A stretch of DNA of 64,000 nucleotides. Source: Rachicladosporium sp. CCFEE 5018 (taxonomy: Eukaryota; Ascomycota; Dothideomycetes; Cladosporiales; Cladosporiaceae). The notes under the pieces are model-generated. The model searched no databases and had not been told where the DNA came from. It worked only from the letters and a program-made list of their open reading frames with translations. Position numbers and translations under genes: made by a program. Below are positions 10,267-21,963 of this stretch, one piece after another (within the stretch, counting starts at the first letter, position 1; every line of letters starts with the position of its first letter). Where the stretch lies: contig KZ111151.1 in the NCBI GenBank assembly GCA_002077045.2, positions 1,294,698-1,358,697 of the forward strand, read 5' to 3'.

Positions 10267-11910
10267 TTAGCTCATCTTTCCCATTTCTACGCCTTCGAGA
10301 TCATCCCAGTCTTCGTCACTGCTGCCGACTTTCCGGCCAATCAGGATACCAGTCGCGGTCAGTCCAACAGCAACCAAGAACCAGCTTTCAAACCATGCTT
10401 CGACAAATCTCCCTTCGAGTGGCGCGCCGAGTGCCTCAGTAATGACACTACTCACCTCTGGAGGCAAATTCGACCGCAACAGTAACGCCGAGCTGATGAC
10501 ATACGTCCCAGCAACCTGACTGATGACAAGTGGCAGACTGGTCTGAGCATGCTGCAGCAAGCCCGGCGCGAAACGAGCGAAAAGTCGAAAAGTCTGCAGC
10601 ACAGCGTTGAAAGATGCCATGAGCATGATGCCACTCAGCAAGAATGAGATCTGCCTCGACCACGCTGCCCGATCAAGATTGCTATCCCAATGCGTCGTCA
10701 ACAGCGCAAGCACATTATTAATTGGATCGCTCGTTGCGAAGGTGCTGGTGGGCTGCCACCAGCGTCGCAGTGAAGAAACAGATGTGGCGCAGATACGATA
10801 GGCGCAGTAGAGCGCGAAGCCAGTGTTGAATAGATTCAAGAACTTGCCGGAAGAGGTCTTGGAGCGCTGCTGTTCGGTGAAGCGGGTGCGCATGATTGAC
10901 AAAGTAGAAGATAACGTATAACGCATCGTCTCCAGCCCGGATATCTCCATCTGGAGGGCTTTCTGCTCTTGATGATCCGTGGAGCCGCGAATAGAGCCTG
11001 CGATGCGGGACATGAAGCCCCCGCTGTCTTTGCTGGAGCCAGCTTCAGAGAGCTTGCGCTGCAGAGCACGCAAACGACTTTGCTTGGCGTTGAGCATCTC
11101 CTCAGTGGCGTTCAGACCAGCTTCTTTACGCGCAACATCGTTCTCTGTGACTTTGCGATGTCTGACTCCGAAGTTCTGCCATAGCGAGGAGACCGCTGCG
11201 AAGCCTGCAAGTGAAGCCATGAGAGAAATGCCAATGATGCAGATGCGTTCCAAGCATGCTTCTGTGAACGGGTGCTCGTGCGGCAGTTCCGAATCGGAGT
11301 TGTGAAGCGAGCTCTTCAAGATGGAAGTCTGAGGGATGTACCAGAAGACAGCCAGCCATGCCGCGAAGAGAGCCGCCTCGACCAAGAGTCTGACGCGTGC
11401 TTTTGTCTTCCTTGTGGATGTGCTGTCCAAGGGTGTCCCCAACAGCGTCTTCACCAAGCCATGAAGCTCTAATGCAGGCGTAACGAGTATGCTTAGCACA
11501 AGAAGCGAGCTCAGCGTGACACGCAAAGCCAGTGATCGCGCAGCGGGGTGCAAAGTCCCAGCGATCTCACACAGCAGCAGCTCCACCAGGACCGCAGACA
11601 ATCCAATACTGGTCGAGAACACCAATGATGCTAATCCTTGGGCTGACGTCTTCTTCCACTCCCGCAAAGTGTACGATGCCTTTACTGGTGTACCCGCGTC
11701 CCTATGCTGCGGCAAACCGCGCTTGCTAGCTTCACTTTCGGCATCGCCACTCAGCGCCGGAAACAGGCGCTTCCATGCTATGACTGCCACGACCAGCCAT
11801 GTTGCAATGAATGGCAGCGAGGAGAACAGCAGTGTTGATGGCGGGGCGGAGTCCAGGCGACGCTGAAGATACGCTGGCGCGCAATCCACGCAGTCGTCAG
11901 CCGGGATCAT
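10267..11910 (-). CDS. Golgi pH regulator / GPR89-type multi-pass membrane protein
   Basis: Single exon, 547 aa. About eight hydrophobic segments are visible (for example LLFSSLPFIATWLVVAVIAW near the start and WFLVAVGLTATGILIG near the end). A coiled-coil-like central stretch (VARKEAGLNATEEMLNAKQ) is followed by the ABA_GPCR domain with TRFTEQQRSKTSSGKFLNLF, ALYCAYRI and INNVLALLTTHWD. These blocks define the GPHR/GPR89 family: proton- or anion-conducting Golgi membrane proteins in animals, related to plant GTG proteins. In fungi the role is inferred, probably organelle ion or pH balance. It is convergent with noxR. Confidence 0.93.
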   Translation of the reverse strand: MIPADDCVDCAPAYLQRRLDSAPPSTLLFSSLPFIATWLVVAVIAWKRLFPALSGDAESEASKRGLPQHRDAGTPVKASYTLREWKKTSAQGLASLVFSTSIGLSAVLVELLLCEIAGTLHPAARSLALRVTLSSLLVLSILVTPALELHGLVKTLLGTPLDSTSTRKTKARVRLLVEAALFAAWLAVFWYIPQTSILKSSLHNSDSELPHEHPFTEACLERICIIGISLMASLAGFAAVSSLWQNFGVRHRKVTENDVARKEAGLNATEEMLNAKQSRLRALQRKLSEAGSSKDSGGFMSRIAGSIRGSTDHQEQKALQMEISGLETMRYTLSSTLSIMRTRFTEQQRSKTSSGKFLNLFNTGFALYCAYRICATSVSSLRRWWQPTSTFATSDPINNVLALLTTHWDSNLDRAAWSRQISFLLSGIMLMASFNAVLQTFRLFARFAPGLLQHAQTSLPLVISQVAGTYVISSALLLRSNLPPEVSSVITEALGAPLEGRFVEAWFESWFLVAVGLTATGILIGRKVGSSDEDWDDLEGVEMGKMS

Positions 11911-12537
11911 CTTCGTGACTGGGGCTATGGCTACGATAGGAATGACACATGGAAGCGATGGGTGAGGTCAAGAAGTAGGTCTGCATGGTTGTGTACGTCC
12001 AATGGTCTCGCGCAAAGAGAGTTCGGTAGCGTGAGCGAAGTTCCTCGGTGCCGAAAGCTCCGACATCCGAACGACAAACCCGTTTGCCTACATGTATGAC
12101 TACAACTCCGCATCATTGCCACGGTCTTCGCTGATCGTCGAAGCACGGCGGACTGGACCAAGTGGACTTGTTTCGTCATATTCCGCATGATCACCGCGCC
12201 GCCCCTCCTCCAGACATTGACTGCTGAGATGGCCATCAACAACACTCATCTCTGCGTAGACCAGACATATGACTTAGGCACCCAGCTGCCACTGACGTGG
12301 CAGTACGACGCCGTAGCTTGATCAGTAAGCGACACAGACAAAGTGAGCTCATAAAGCGAGACCGCCTCCCCGTGGCAGTTCAGCCTCCTCTCTGCGCCGT
12401 CTGAGGCGCGTGGAATGATCTCCAGAAATGTGAGAATCTATGCCCTCGCTTGTACGCACCCGAGCTTCTTCCGTGCTGAGGACGTTTCGAGACTGTGCGT
12501 CAGCCAAGCTGGTCTAGCTTGCTCGAGGTACGCAAGA
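11911..12537. other. Intergenic with a small hairpin
   Basis: No gene recognised. A perfect 7-bp stem with a 4-nt loop occurs at 12286-12303 (CTGCCAC/GTGGCAG), the kind of symmetry a dimeric regulator site could show. No known motif was matched. Confidence 0.35.
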
Positions 12538-14358
12538 CTACCGCACAAGATGTAAAGCTCGATCTACAGCTCTCAACGGGTCCATGACTTTACTCTTAAA
12601 GTCCTCAAGGTCCTTAATCCGGTCCGTGAAGGACAGCGAAGGATCCATGGCAAGTCGAAGGCACGCAAGTGCGGCGTCCAGGACAACACCATCGTGGACT
12701 CCTTGAAGCTCTCCGAGCCAGCTAAATGCGTTCGCGATGATCGCGAGCAGAGACTGTTGCGGATTGTTGTCGTGACCACGGTCAACCGCGGCACACAGTT
12801 CGAGGAACCACATTGACATTTTGAGGACTATGGTCTGGTAATACGTGCTGGAGAACCCGCCTGCCGGATGCTGGGTGAGCTGGGGTGGATACAGATTCCG
12901 GCCTAGGTATGCTTCTGCGAACGCAGGCCCTCGTAATGTCGACAGATTTGGATTCTCGAAAAAAGCAATGTCGCTTTTTGATACGTCTGGTGTCAGCCAC
13001 GGAGTACCAGCAAGATGTGCTAACGAGTCTGCTACGTTAGAAGCCACGGTCACCCTCGTAAAGTCTGATAGCCGATCGCGTCGCGGTAGGACAGCCAGCA
13101 ATGTTGTCTTATTCGATGGAAGACGTGCCTGCGCTCGGCGATCAAGACTGGTAGCGCCGGCGTTCCCTACTTGAGTGGTAATCGCAGAGATTGTGGCATC
13201 GTTTGTGTTGGCACGAAAGCCACGCATGCTTTCTGGTAGTGGCAGGCTGCTTTCAGCGAGCATGCAGAAACCGGTGCTGACTTGGACAGTCGCTATATCG
13301 TCTGGGAGCGCTACACTACCAGAGGCACATATCAACACTTGGATTGGCGTCAACTGTGCTGGTGCCTCGAGTAGCAGATCGAATCTGTTGATCAGTCAGC
13401 TCGCGCTCAGGCTGTACCTTGGCCCTGGAACTAGCGTAAAAGGCGCATCGACAACCAAACCAAGCCGCAGATCATATGATCAAACTTTCCGACGACCTCA
13501 ACACGCTCATGCACCAGTCACCCACAGACACGATTCAATGGACGTGACGTCGCCCGGAGCGATGTGGTCAACATACCTTCGAGCGGTCCCGATAGTGGTT
13601 ATTCGTTCATGGCAAGCTCCAGACCATTCGCCAGATGACGACAACGCCAAGTACACGGCTTGTCGATGGCTTCGATGACTGCACTGAGCACTGTGCCGTG
13701 AGAGTGCCTCGTGCAGTCTGATTGCGCTTTGGCGTATTTGCTTGACCGTTAAAAGCCAATCCTTACTGGCCTGTCGAGACTGAGTGACACAATCTGGGAT
13801 CAAGGACATAGCATTATGGATGTCCTGATTAGCATCGCGGATGCTCTCGAAATACTTTTTGATGCTACTCGAGTGTGAAGCATATCTCAACCTGGCTCCC
13901 AGGCCACGATCGAAATTCGCCCTCGCTTGATCAAGGACATGTAGCGGACTGAGAGTGGTATCATCCAGCCCATTTTTGGCAGTAACGCCAACGCTTCTCA
14001 AGAACTTAAATGAGCTCTTAGCAATTTCCAGTCGCGCGATCTCGAAGACGGCCAGCAAGTCCTGACTGTAACATTCGTGAAGCTGCATGGTGAGCTGGGC
14101 GTTAACCCAGCTGAGTGGCGATGTGGTCTCACACATCGCATCGATTTCATCCTTCGTCAGCAGCGGCGCTAGCAATTTCGATACCGCCAAGTTGAGAAGA
14201 CGTCGCTGCGTGCATATCTTGGTAATTAACTTTAGTCTTTCCTCCTCACACGAAGTGAATGATGCGATGCGACCTGCGACCTTTGTAGTGTCATGCACCG
14301 CAGCATACAGGAGAGAAAGGGCACCCAGAAGCAGGCCGATGTCGTCGATGCCAAACAT
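12538..14358 (-). CDS. Fungal-specific protein, possibly DUF7580-type
   Basis: Exons on the minus strand are 14358..13526 and 13384..12538. The intron 13525-13385 (donor GTGGGT, acceptor CAACAG) joins IESCL to FDLLLEAPAQL and gives 559 aa. ATG 14358 is the first in-frame ATG (MFGIDDIGLLLGALSLLYAAV), a hydrophobic helical start like that of many fungal NLR-type or DUF7580 proteins. The rest is mostly helical: an N-terminal half with repeated Leu-rich helices and a C-terminal half with LKMSMWFLELCAAVDRG and ALACLRLAMDP. No enzyme motif is visible. The architecture resembles the fungal-expanded DUF7580 proteins, but that assignment is from memory of the fold pattern and is tentative. It is divergent from the DUF6590-type gene at 14876, with 517 bp between starts. 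Confidence 0.55.
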
Positions 14359-14875
14359 GGTGTCTCGTTGGAGCGCTGGACGGATCAGGCGATAATCCGA
14401 TGTGTTGAAGCCAGCGGCCTTTTGCGTCAGCGGCACACGCGCAATTCTTTCTTTTGCGCAAGTACGAAGAGTCGGAACTGGGTCTGTAGGGCTACACGGT
14501 CCAACGGTCGTCTTCAGCCTTGTGAAGCTGCACCAAGTCGCATGTCGATCCCAAAGCGGGGTGACGTATCCCAGCGAGGTAGCTGTTGCATGCCATGCTA
14601 CGGTCTAAGGCCGGTACGCAGAAGACTGCAATCCTGACATACACACACATGGGATGATTGAACTCTCGAAACAGTCTCATCAACGACCTACCGGAAGCGC
14701 CAACGCAACATATCGACGGTGATCCTGCGAGCGGGCTGCTGCACTCGGGCCAGACCTGCGATATCTGTCTGGCGGGAAGGTCTACGTCAGCGTTTCGTAG
14801 CTAGCTTCCACGCCGTGGCTCAGTATGCCAGGTACATAGTTGCGATCCTCACCCACAGCTGCTCCAGGGCTACTG
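14359..14875. promoter_or_regulatory. Shared divergent promoter region
   Basis: This 517-bp segment separates the start codons of two fungal-specific genes transcribed away from each other. The short ORFs inside have no recognisable features. A shared regulatory role is inferred only from the geometry. Confidence 0.35.
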
Positions 14876-17005
14876 ATGATCATGGAGACCAGCCTCGACC
14901 CCTGGATCGAACACTCTCTACTGCAGATCAGGCTGAATATTGCGAGGTGTATCGAAACACTTCGAGGCGCCCGCGATGACTTCGCACAAAGGACTTTGAA
15001 GGGCTGGATCTTCCAGATCATGCTGTTGGATCAGTTTCGGACGGCATTGATAGCACTTCAAACTAGGTATTTCACAGTCATTAACAGTCTTCGTAATACG
15101 TGCTGACTGACTCAAAGTTCAATGAATGGCCCTGGCGTTTTCTTGGCGTCTATCATTGCACATATTGACGGTCTCGTCGATATTAATGCTGATGGCCCCG
15201 ATGTTGGCACGGACAGCGCCATCGTGAACCCTCGAGAAGGTCTTGGCGACGAAGTCCTCACTATTCCACTCCGTGATGTTGACCTCAGCGCAGAGTATGG
15301 CGAAACTTATCGAGTCGATTCACAGCCACGCAGCGGCGACGCAACAAAGCTGGCGGGTCACGAAATCGTCGTGCGATCATTGTTCGATACATTACAACAA
15401 GCCAGCAAGTTATCGGACCGCAGAATCTGGCTGTGTCCACTACATGCTGATGTAGCACACTGCTCGACTCAGGCGCTCCGCGACCATCTCCTGGACGGCG
15501 CGCACGGTGTCTCGGAGGAGCAAGCCAAGATCCTTGTTATGCACGCAGTGACTAGGCCGATGAACGAGACTGACGATGCCTGGGAACCAAACTGTGACGC
15601 AAGACTCATTGATGCCCATGGTCAAGTCATGGATGAACTAGCTGCAATCGTTGCCGACTTTTGCATCGCGGCAGATACTGTGCAGCAAGAAATCTTGCTT
15701 CGCTCCGATCACCGCAGTGAAGGCAATGACGAAAGGCTGGTCAAGCTTCGCCGTCTGCATGACTTACTCTCCGAGGCTAGCCTGCAATGCCGTCAACATT
15801 GTCAAGATGGACTGGAACAACTTGGCGTCGAATTTGGGAGAGGGGACGCTATCGCGTCTCAGGATCTTTACAACATCCATCGCGGCCTAAGTCGTCAATT
15901 CGAAGATATTGTACTGTTCAATCCCAGTGGCGGATTGAACTTGACACATCACAGGTATATGTGCTCTGTGACGCAACGTGGTCATCACGAGGTAGTGCAG
16001 GCAATAATTGAGCTGGTGGCACGACTCAGTAAGGCGAGCGGTCCAGACGAGCCATTATTGACCGTTATGGACGTCATGAGCCTCCATGATAGATGGCTGT
16101 ACAGAGGGGAGCAGCACGAACCTTCCGATGGACCCAAACCGCGACCTGGTGGGAAGACGAACTCTGTTACTTCTTCTGCATCGACTGTCTTCAGTAAACG
16201 CTCAATAGGCATATCGTCGGCTTCATCAGTAGCTCCGGACGATGCGACGAATCAAGTATTCATGAAAAATGATCAGTATGGACATGTGACAATCATACCG
16301 GGTTATCGTTCGAAGGGCAACGGTACAAATTTCTTTGAACCTGGCAGAGTAAGTTTAAGAAGTCTATGGTCCGTATACGTACCTTCTAATCCGAATTTTA
16401 AGGTCTTCGAAATGGCGCAGACTGTCATAGCTGCATGGTCCGCGCGGTCCTCTAGCGCCCAAGCCACAAGCACAGATTCGTATGGTCAGCCTTTGATCGC
16501 CAAGAGAAGAGCTTTCATTTCCGTGTATACGGACGCTACATCATGTCGCGCTGTTCCGATTACCAGCTATGGCGGTGAAGGCGTCTCGAAGTTCGGGGTA
16601 GTCAAGGTCCACCATTGCATCGTCCATACCACCGATTTGCCGCCAGAAAGGCTAGATGTTGAAGCACCCGACGCGCTACGGCAGGAAGAGCCCATGCAAC
16701 CGATCGCGATACATATCGATGCTGACCCGGCGGCTGGATGGGCCTTACCCAAAACCTCCCGGCTTAATCTCGGTGATGAACAAAGAGTGGCGCACATCAC
16801 TCGCGTCAAAAACCTCGGGAGAGTCAATTGGACCTCGATGCCACACTTAGAGTCGCAACTCAAAAGAGTGCGCGAACTCCGCTCTCCTCACCCTACACTG
16901 GGCTACAATTTCGACGAAGCCTTGGAGGTTCTCTCGCGATCGGGAGTCTCGCCTGAGATTATTCAGGAATATATAGAGAGCAGGAGGGCGCAGTATTCTT
17001 CGTAA
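14876..17005 (+). CDS. Fungal-specific protein with C-terminal DUF6590-like domain
   Basis: Exons are 14876..15066, 15118..16348 and 16403..17005, giving 674 aa. Intron 1 (15067-15117) has a GTATTT donor and a TCAAAG acceptor. Intron 2 (16349-16402) has a perfect GTAAGT donor, a CTAAT branch-like site and a TTTAAG acceptor; it is 54 nt with no stop, so an unspliced frame would run through it. Removing it makes FFEPGRVFEMAQ, which matches the DUF6590 opening. The rest of that domain is clear: RAFISVYTDATSCRAVPITSYGGEGV, KFGVVKVHHCIVHT, SRLNLGDEQRVAHITRVKNLGRV. The N-terminal 400 residues are helical and unassigned. DUF6590 proteins are expanded in ascomycetes and of unknown function. An alternative start is ATG 14882, two codons in. 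Confidence 0.72.
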
Positions 17006-17517
17006 CGGGCAGGCGCTACGCAGCCTACCAAATCGACATCCACGGTCTCTAATCTGCTAAAGCATACCTTTCCCGGCGTAGGGGCCCTCGAGTTTGCGGG
17101 CAGTAGGTCTAATCTGCCCCTCTTTGAAGCAACCGAGTTGATGTCCTCCGCGACGAGGACTTCAAGTTCACGCTTCCATGCATACACAGGTGGTACCTCT
17201 ATGTCCCCTACGAGGCGGCTAGTGGCTTCACTCCAACATCAAACAGGCCTCTAGGCTCGCGGTCACGCTTAGGCGTCTGAAAGCACAAAATAGAGTGCGA
17301 GACCATGTATGTCTGAGTCGCTCGACGACTCACGCGGAATTTTCGGATACGAGGAAGACGAGTGCTCGCCGCTTCGTCGCTGAACCCTTGCGATTCACTC
17401 GTACATACATTGCTACATTTCCATCGTAATGATCCGTATTCACATCGTACATTCCCATGATATCTTCCGAACGCCCGGACTCCCAAGCCATAATTCACGG
17501 GCATTCTATCCTTTCCA
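17006..17517. other. Convergent 3' intergenic region
   Basis: This lies between the ends of the DUF6590-type gene (+) and the RING gene (-). Only short shadow ORFs are present and no feature could be supported. Confidence 0.45.
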
Positions 17518-19294
17518 TCAAGCCGTCCTGGACCCAGCCGTAGGCGCGTCGGCTGGTGCCTCAGTGCTGCTGCTTACTTCTACAGTCGCCGGCACAGCAA
17601 CTGTGGTCGCAGTTGTCTCCGGAGCAGCGACGTCCTCCGCCCCTGTCCTCCTCGTCCTAACCCCAAGCACCCTCCTCAACCGATCCCTCGTCCTCTCCCC
17701 ACCACCCACCGTCACAAAACCGTCCACGCTCGACTCTCCTGCCGTCCCCGCACCGGTCGTCCCATGAATCCCTTGCGCTTGCGCTAGTAACGCGCTCTGT
17801 CGTCTACTCCGCCTGCTCTGATTTTCCGTCTGCTGCGTCTCGCGATATCGCCTCAACGCCTCAACCCTCTGCTCCCCGCTCAGATTCTCCGGCCGCCTAA
17901 TCCCCATGACAGCAAACATCAGACTCCTTCTCACGCTCGTCGGCTGCGCGACCAGCGGCGGCGCTAACTCGTCGCCCTCCCCTGCCTCGCCGGCGGGGCG
18001 CGGGTTGCCGTTCTCGTCGACTTCGCCTGCAGGTGCGGGACGGAGGTCTATCCGGCAGAGTGGGCAGGTTGAGGAGACGTTCAGGAGCCAGGGATCGATG
18101 CATTCGGGGTGAAAGCGGTGGTTGCAGGGGAGGAGCCGCTGGTCTTGGCCGAGCTCGAAGTCCTCGGTGCAGATGCTGCAGCCTTGTTGGGGGTCTGGGG
18201 CGGGGGTTGTGGAGGCGGCGGAGATCCCTTCTTCAGGCTGGGGCTCGGTCTCTGTGTGGTTATGGGCAGACGCTTCACGATGCGTGCCGTCGGTCTCCGG
18301 GTGCGCGTCAGCTGTCCGCGCTGCATCAGCGCCGGTGGCTGTGCCCGCAGCTCCTAGCTCAACGTCCCCCGGTTTCGCCTCCTCCTTATCTCCAAACTTC
18401 ACAATCGGGATCGTATCCAATATCGCCCTTCCCAGCCCCCTCGCGCGACTCTGTCTCGGCCCCCGTCCAAGCATAGCCCTAGGTCCATACCGCTCCGGAT
18501 GCCGATGCGCTCTGATCGCACCCGTGACAATGATAATCAGAAACAATCCCGTGATCACACCCGTAATAGAGTACAGTATGATCATCGCCACAGCCGTACT
18601 AGGACTCGGTCCAAACGGTCCATTCTGCTGCTGCGTGCCATTCCCCTGCCCTCCGCCCATCGTGCCGTTGTTCTGCTGCTGCGCTTTCACGTCCGGACCT
18701 CCCAACATAACGTACAGCGGCTCCGCTCCCGCGTCTTGCACGTTCTGCCAGAGGTCCATGGCGTCGCCCATTGTGCGCGTGGTGAAGTAGTGGCTATACG
18801 TCCTCGGTGCGTTTGTGTCGTAGGCGCAGTAGTCGTGCGTCAGAGTGTAGAGCAGGATCGCGGAGGCGTTTGCGCTGAGGGCGGAGCTGAGGAGGAAGGG
18901 AAGATTGATATTCGAAGTCTGATTTTGAGTATCGCAGGATATGAGGGCGATTTGGGAGGTGGGGAAGGAGGGGTAGGATGTCGCATTGAAGGGGAAGGGT
19001 TGGCCGGTGAGGCCAGCGGTCTGGAGGGGTGTCAGTCAATGCGAGACCGGTCTAAGCAAGGGTATGGGGACTTACTGGCAGGGCATCATCCGAAGGAAAG
19101 GGCAAGATGGGGCTCAAGGCCTCCTGGTGTTCTCCTCGAGAGATAGCCAGTTGTTGCAGATTACTCCCACCCGCCTCGCCGCTCCAGTTGTAGGGTGCAA
19201 TGTCTTGCGCTGCTGTGCGCATGGCCAGCAGTAGCACCGACACCAGTAGCATTGGCGCCATCTTGAGTACTGCAAGTGGCGATCGAGTATCCAT
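17518..19294 (-). CDS. PA-TM-RING type E3 ubiquitin ligase
   Basis: Exons on the minus strand are 19294..19076 and 19020..17518; the intron 19075-19021 has donor GTAAGT and acceptor CTCCAG. The product is 573 aa. ATG 19294 starts a signal peptide (MDTRSPLAVLKMAPMLLVSVLLLAMRTAAQ by position 30). A luminal protease-associated-like region follows (SQIALISCDTQNQT, ANASAILLYTLTHDYC), with N-glycosylation sequons. One transmembrane helix lies at about 216-241 (AMIILYSITGVITGLFLII), and a RING-H2 at about 354-395 has the C-x2-C ... C-N-H-x2-H ... C-P-L-C pattern. The tail is Ala/Thr/Arg-rich. Such proteins are endomembrane E3 ligases acting in protein sorting or degradation. The N-terminal exon was recovered by splicing. 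Confidence 0.9.
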
Positions 19295-20125
19295 CGTCGA
19301 AACGAGTTGTCGATGTAACGATAGCGACCTACATATGGCAATGAGGGATATCAAGATATATCAGATCCGGCCGCGACAGGCCGTATTACAAAGGTGCAGC
19401 TCTCCCGCAGCGTACCGCCATACGCTGCAGTAAAAGCAGGCGCAGTCGGTCTGGGCACACGCGATCAAGACTGGGGTCGACCCCGATGATGATGGCGGAT
19501 ACTTTGTATTGCTTGGCTACAATTGGCGGGGGTGTGGCATGACTAAGACTCGAGGATCTGGGGCATGGAATCAAGACTTATTTGCATTGCGCGTAAGTTA
19601 CCTTCAACTTGCTGACATCGAACTTTCATGACCACACCTGGTGCTAGGCTGTCTTTCCAGCAGCGACAGCTACTTCCTCGACGTGCCGCGTGTTAACTGG
19701 CAGACCTCAGGCCGCTGCTACAGCTGGATGAGAATTCTTGCGCCAGTCTCAAGAGCAATCGCCAAGTCATAGGCGTCCGGACGTCGTCGCCGGATCTGCA
19801 GCAGAACGACGCTCCGTTGCATAATCTCACGGCAGCAGCGTATTGAGCCACCGTCGCGACAATGCGGTCTTTCGAGGCTGTGCTCGTCAGACCTAGTCTC
19901 GAAGTCGCTGTTTGGCGTATTCGCTTTCGGCTTCCGGCTTACTCAAATCCCCTGCAGGCCTGACCGGCGTCCGGGTGTTCAATGCAGCTGTTATGCATTG
20001 CAACGCGTCAACAGTCCGATGCAAGTCAGGCTGCGCGCGAAGCTTGTCATAATGTCGTGGGTACTCTTGCGGCAGGTCGCATAAAGTCGTATCTCGCAAC
20101 CGGTTCGTCGACTCATCAAACTCAT
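19295..20125. other. Intergenic, no gene recognised
   Basis: About 830 bp with only short ORFs. It contains the promoter of the RING gene at its left side and the 3' region of nse1 at its right. Nothing else could be supported. Confidence 0.4.
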
Positions 20126-21115
20126 TCAGTCATCACTGCTCTCCTCGTCCGCAGCGCCATCAGTATTCATTCCCGACGTCCGCCTCCTCCCGTTACTTGG
20201 CCTCGCAGCCCCAGCTCCAGCACTCGGCCTCCCTCGTCTAGCAGCCTTCTCCCCAACCATGCCGGGCTCCTTCCACTCCTTCTTACAACTCGGACATTCC
20301 TCTCTTCTTCCCTGCGCAGCCCACATCTTGCCGACGCAATGATCATGCAACCGCGCCGCACATGCTTGATCAGGACACCTCTGTCCAACGGTCACAATTC
20401 CCTTACAAGCCGCGCAGAACTTGATGTTCTGGTGCCTCGCTTCCTCCTCGTCCTCCTCCCCGTCTTCATCAGGAGGATCGTTATAAGTATCCACCAGCCA
20501 CCCCCTCAACTCCATCAGCGCCCTTGGACTTAGACTATACCACCCCTTCCGGCTCTCCTCGAACCACCCTTCCTTCACCAGCCCCGCCAAAACTTTCTCA
20601 GCTTGGACCTGCGTAATGCCCACCACCCTCGCCTGGCTCTCCTCCCCTTGTGTAGCACCCACGCCGCTCTCTCTCCCGCTCCCGACTCTCGCGCACTGCA
20701 GTGCCTCCTGTCCCGTCACAGCCATGACTTCCCTCGCCTGCGTATTGTTCGTCTCAAACATCCGATCCAGCACCCGTCTCAGGAACCCTAGCTCCTCCAC
20801 CCCTAGATGCGTAGCCATCTGCGTGACGCTATCGCTTTGCACATTTGCGAGCGCCCAGACTTCCTCCCCGGCGCGGGTTTGGTGGAGGGTTGATCGGATC
20901 TCGAAGTCGAACGCCGAGATCGCTTCATTGAGGGCGGTGATGTAGGATGTAAACTCTTCTCGTAGGATGTCATTGGGAGGCACTGGTCGAGAAGGGTCCG
21001 CGGCTGTTTGGATCTTCGCAAGCAGCGTTTGGGCTTGCGGGAATGTGAGGGTTTGCGATGCGAGGAGAGCTTGCAGGAATGCACGGTGGGTGTTGTCGTA
21101 CAGAGGGTTGTCCAT
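20126..21115 (-). CDS. nse1: SMC5/6 complex subunit Nse1 (RING-like E3)
   Basis: Single exon, 329 aa. The start MDNPLYDNTHRAFLQALLASQTLT is typical of Nse1. A winged-helix region spans about 60-200, including GITQVQAEKVLAGLVKEGWF and a W-Y-S-L-S-P-R-A-L-ME motif. The C-terminal C4HC3 RING-like domain runs from FCAACKGIV through CPDQAC, RLHDHC and ECPSCKKEW. The tail is basic and then acidic (RRGRP ... DEESSDD). Nse1 binds Nse3/Nse4 and gives the SMC5/6 complex its ubiquitin ligase activity in DNA repair and replication-fork stability in the nucleus. It is divergent from the MAPEG gene. Confidence 0.93.
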   Translation of the reverse strand: MDNPLYDNTHRAFLQALLASQTLTFPQAQTLLAKIQTAADPSRPVPPNDILREEFTSYITALNEAISAFDFEIRSTLHQTRAGEEVWALANVQSDSVTQMATHLGVEELGFLRRVLDRMFETNNTQAREVMAVTGQEALQCARVGSGRESGVGATQGEESQARVVGITQVQAEKVLAGLVKEGWFEESRKGWYSLSPRALMELRGWLVDTYNDPPDEDGEEDEEEARHQNIKFCAACKGIVTVGQRCPDQACAARLHDHCVGKMWAAQGRREECPSCKKEWKEPGMVGEKAARRGRPSAGAGAARPSNGRRRTSGMNTDGAADEESSDD

Positions 21116-21963
21116 GGCTGCCTGTCAGTCGTTGGTAGGTCTTTCGGACCTTCAGTGATGATGTGGGTGGGCATGTCGCGAACGAGGCACGAGATATCTG
21201 AACAACGCGTGAAGCTGTCGCGTGAGCCCAGAGCGGACTGAAGTGGGGCCCGGAACTTGCCTGCCGCTATCCGCGCCGTCGGTTCACAGTCCCGATCTCG
21301 GTAAGAACGCTCGAGCACAAGCCCCTCCTTCCTGCTTGACTTGACACGACTCGGTGAGACTCCAGACTTCCCCCGACCAGGTCACGAAAGCTACACAATC
21401 CATTGTTCGCCCGGCTTCATCCACCATCGATGTCTCACCTATTCTCGTGTCCCATTATACATCAGCCTTGTGTGGCCCCAATGGCTACACGTCGGGCACG
21501 GCAGAGGTGGGGGCGATGGCGATATCTGCACACTGGAAGCGCGCCGAGGCTGGCGCGTGCGGGATCGTCTATTCCTCGATGGGAAGCGACGTCTGGCCCT
21601 ACCTCTGGCGTGCTTGCAGGCGCCCATTGCTGCATGCTGGCTAGCCTTGTCATGCAGCGCGATAAATATTGATGTAGGGCTTCTGTGAGACTGTGAAGGT
21701 TTGTGTCTTTCTCCCTTCTCTTTTCCTGTATCGTTGCACTATCGAGCCTCTAAGAAGCACAACATAAAAGATAGAAGAAGCCCAGACTGTCGCACCTTCG
21801 AAGTACTAAGGAACATAAGCCGCACACGCTTTCGGAAGACAGGGCGATACAATAGTCGCACAAGGACTCGAGCAACAGCCTGGCCTAACGACTCCCCAGG
21901 ACTCAGCGTACCACGCCCTCATCGCACCCTACTGACAACCTTCGGCCCTCAATCCCCACCACA
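21116..21963. other. Divergent intergenic region between nse1 and the MAPEG gene
   Basis: All three plus-strand frames are open for 200-350 nt around 21341-21690, but none gives a recognisable protein. The right 250 bp probably carry the MAPEG gene promoter. Confidence 0.4.

Noticed and set aside
21341..21690. Three overlapping plus-strand ORFs upstream of the MAPEG gene, one with a vague resemblance to a flavin-dependent dehydrogenase segment
   Set aside because: The resemblance is only a few residues, no continuation was found with any splice site, and all frames are open merely because the DNA is GC-rich.
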